Source: Magnetococcus sp. PR-3
GTDB taxonomy: Bacteria; Pseudomonadota; Magnetococcia; Magnetococcales; Magnetococcaceae
Direction of reading: 5' to 3'
NCBI RefSeq assembly: GCF_036689865.1
Contig: NZ_JBAHUQ010000004.1
Location: forward strand, 1 to 64,000
Length of the DNA: 64,000 bases
Shown: piece by piece, positions 63,616-64,000 of the stretch
How positions within the stretch are numbered: position 1 is the stretch's first letter
How the letters are laid out: the number at the start of each line of letters is the position of its first letter
Made by a program: the position numbers and the translations under genes
The notes under the pieces: generated by a model
What the model saw: the letters and a program-made list of their open reading frames with translations, nothing else
The model's database searches: none
What the model was told of the DNA's origin: nothing

Positions 63616-63903
63616 TTATTCGATCACTTTGGGGACGCGGAAGTGGCCATTTTCGGCCTCAGGTGCGTTGGCCAACATAGCCTCACGGGTATCACCATTG
63701 GTGACGACATCTTCTCGTTGAGGAATGGCCATATCGACGGCGTGGGACATGGGTAATACACCCTCTGTGGGTAGCTTGCCCAGCTCATCCATGAGGTCGG
63801 TGATACGGGAGATTTGCTCGGTAAACCGCTCGGTCTCCTCCTCATTGAACTCTAAACGGGCCAAGTTGGCCACGTGTTGTACAGTCTCTTTGGTAACGGA
63901 CAT
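63616..63903 (-). CDS. gatC: Aspartyl/glutamyl-tRNA amidotransferase subunit C
   Basis: 95 residues, the usual short helper that braces GatA and GatB. N-terminal TVQHVANLARLEFNEEE is the family signature, and the C-terminus (NGHFRVPKVIE) matches the family end. GGAG seven bases upstream of the ATG supports the start. It heads the gatC-gatA-gatB-asmA operon. The presence of GatCAB suggests that at least one of Gln-tRNA or Asn-tRNA is made by amidation. Confidence 0.95.
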   Translation of the reverse strand: MSVTKETVQHVANLARLEFNEEETERFTEQISRITDLMDELGKLPTEGVLPMSHAVDMAIPQREDVVTNGDTREAMLANAPEAENGHFRVPKVIE

Positions 63904-64000
63904 GTCCGACTCCGAAGGGGGGTAGGGAAACTTGAACTAAAGAGAGAAAAATTAACATAGCCAGCAGCAGGCATCAATACAGCCAAGCAGATCAAGCCAT

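Noticed and set aside
1-64000. tRNA, rRNA and CRISPR elements
   Set aside because: No cloverleaf-like T-loop signature, rRNA core or regular repeat-spacer array was seen on reading the window. This is a visual check only; a covariance search would be decisive.

Overview
The window looks like a chromosomal segment of a Gram-negative proteobacterium. It has Tat-dependent and Sec-dependent exported proteins, a lipoprotein, AsmA-type envelope proteins, a lytic transglycosylase, a chemotaxis gene set and GatCAB. Gene style and order recall marine, magnetotactic-type Magnetococcus relatives, but that placement is an impression; no ribosomal RNA or marker gene here proves it. Genes are dense on both strands. 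Two to four stretches (about 11.7-13.0, 44.8-46.3 and 54.7-55.4 kb) are gene-poor, and two of them hold decayed coding relics. No rRNA, tRNA, CRISPR array or complete insertion sequence was seen. The first ~81 bases look like the 3' end (domains V and VI) of a group II intron whose body lies outside the window.

Layout. 0-5 kb: intron end, a small membrane protein, an orphan TakP-like TRAP solute receptor and two exported proteins of unknown function. 4.7-8 kb: lon with a near-consensus sigma-32 promoter and a hairpin over its ribosome binding site, then erpA with a consensus sigma-70 promoter and an operator-like inverted repeat. 8-11 kb: a coupled run of bacteriohemerythrin, an eight-cysteine zinc protein, a lipoprotein aminopeptidase and an unusual alpha/beta-hydrolase-CobA/BtuR fusion. 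13-20 kb: a radical SAM/glycosyltransferase pair, a periplasmic thioredoxin, ftsY, a Slt-type transglycosylase and a DUF2059 protein. 20-28 kb: chemotaxis genes cheR-cheB, a CgeB-like glycosyltransferase, cheV, and STAS-cheY-cheA. A large MCP with a CZB zinc domain lies at 55-58 kb. 28-30 kb: queD-queE-thiE. 30-36 kb: dinG-like helicase and rimI, then thioredoxin-HEAT, CBS, guanylate-kinase-like, CYTH and ApaH genes packed head to tail. 36-41 kb: a tandem pair of paralogous small membrane proteins, a GDPD phosphodiesterase and a hybrid histidine kinase with a CXXCH motif in its sensor. 41-45 kb: an XPB-Bax1 helicase-nuclease pair whose start codon overlaps that of a divergent TauD-type dioxygenase. 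46-51 kb: a lone XdhC-type Rossmann domain, an AEC transporter, a HybE-like protein and a ThiS-ThiG fusion with a structured leader. 51-55 kb: aroQ-accB-accC and a divergent hpt-like gene. 58-64 kb: the gatC-gatA-gatB-asmA operon.

The chemotaxis genes share one pathway: MCP signals to CheA and CheV, then CheY, with CheR/CheB adaptation. The queD/queE pair supplies the queuosine precursor, while thiE and thiSG supply thiamine. aroQ-accBC joins shikimate and fatty-acid synthesis. The most promising less-described units are the CBS/GMK-like/CYTH/ApaH operon, the hydrolase-CobA fusion, the XPB-Bax1 pair with overlapping divergent starts, the membrane-protein paralog pair, and the two small regulatory devices at lon and erpA.
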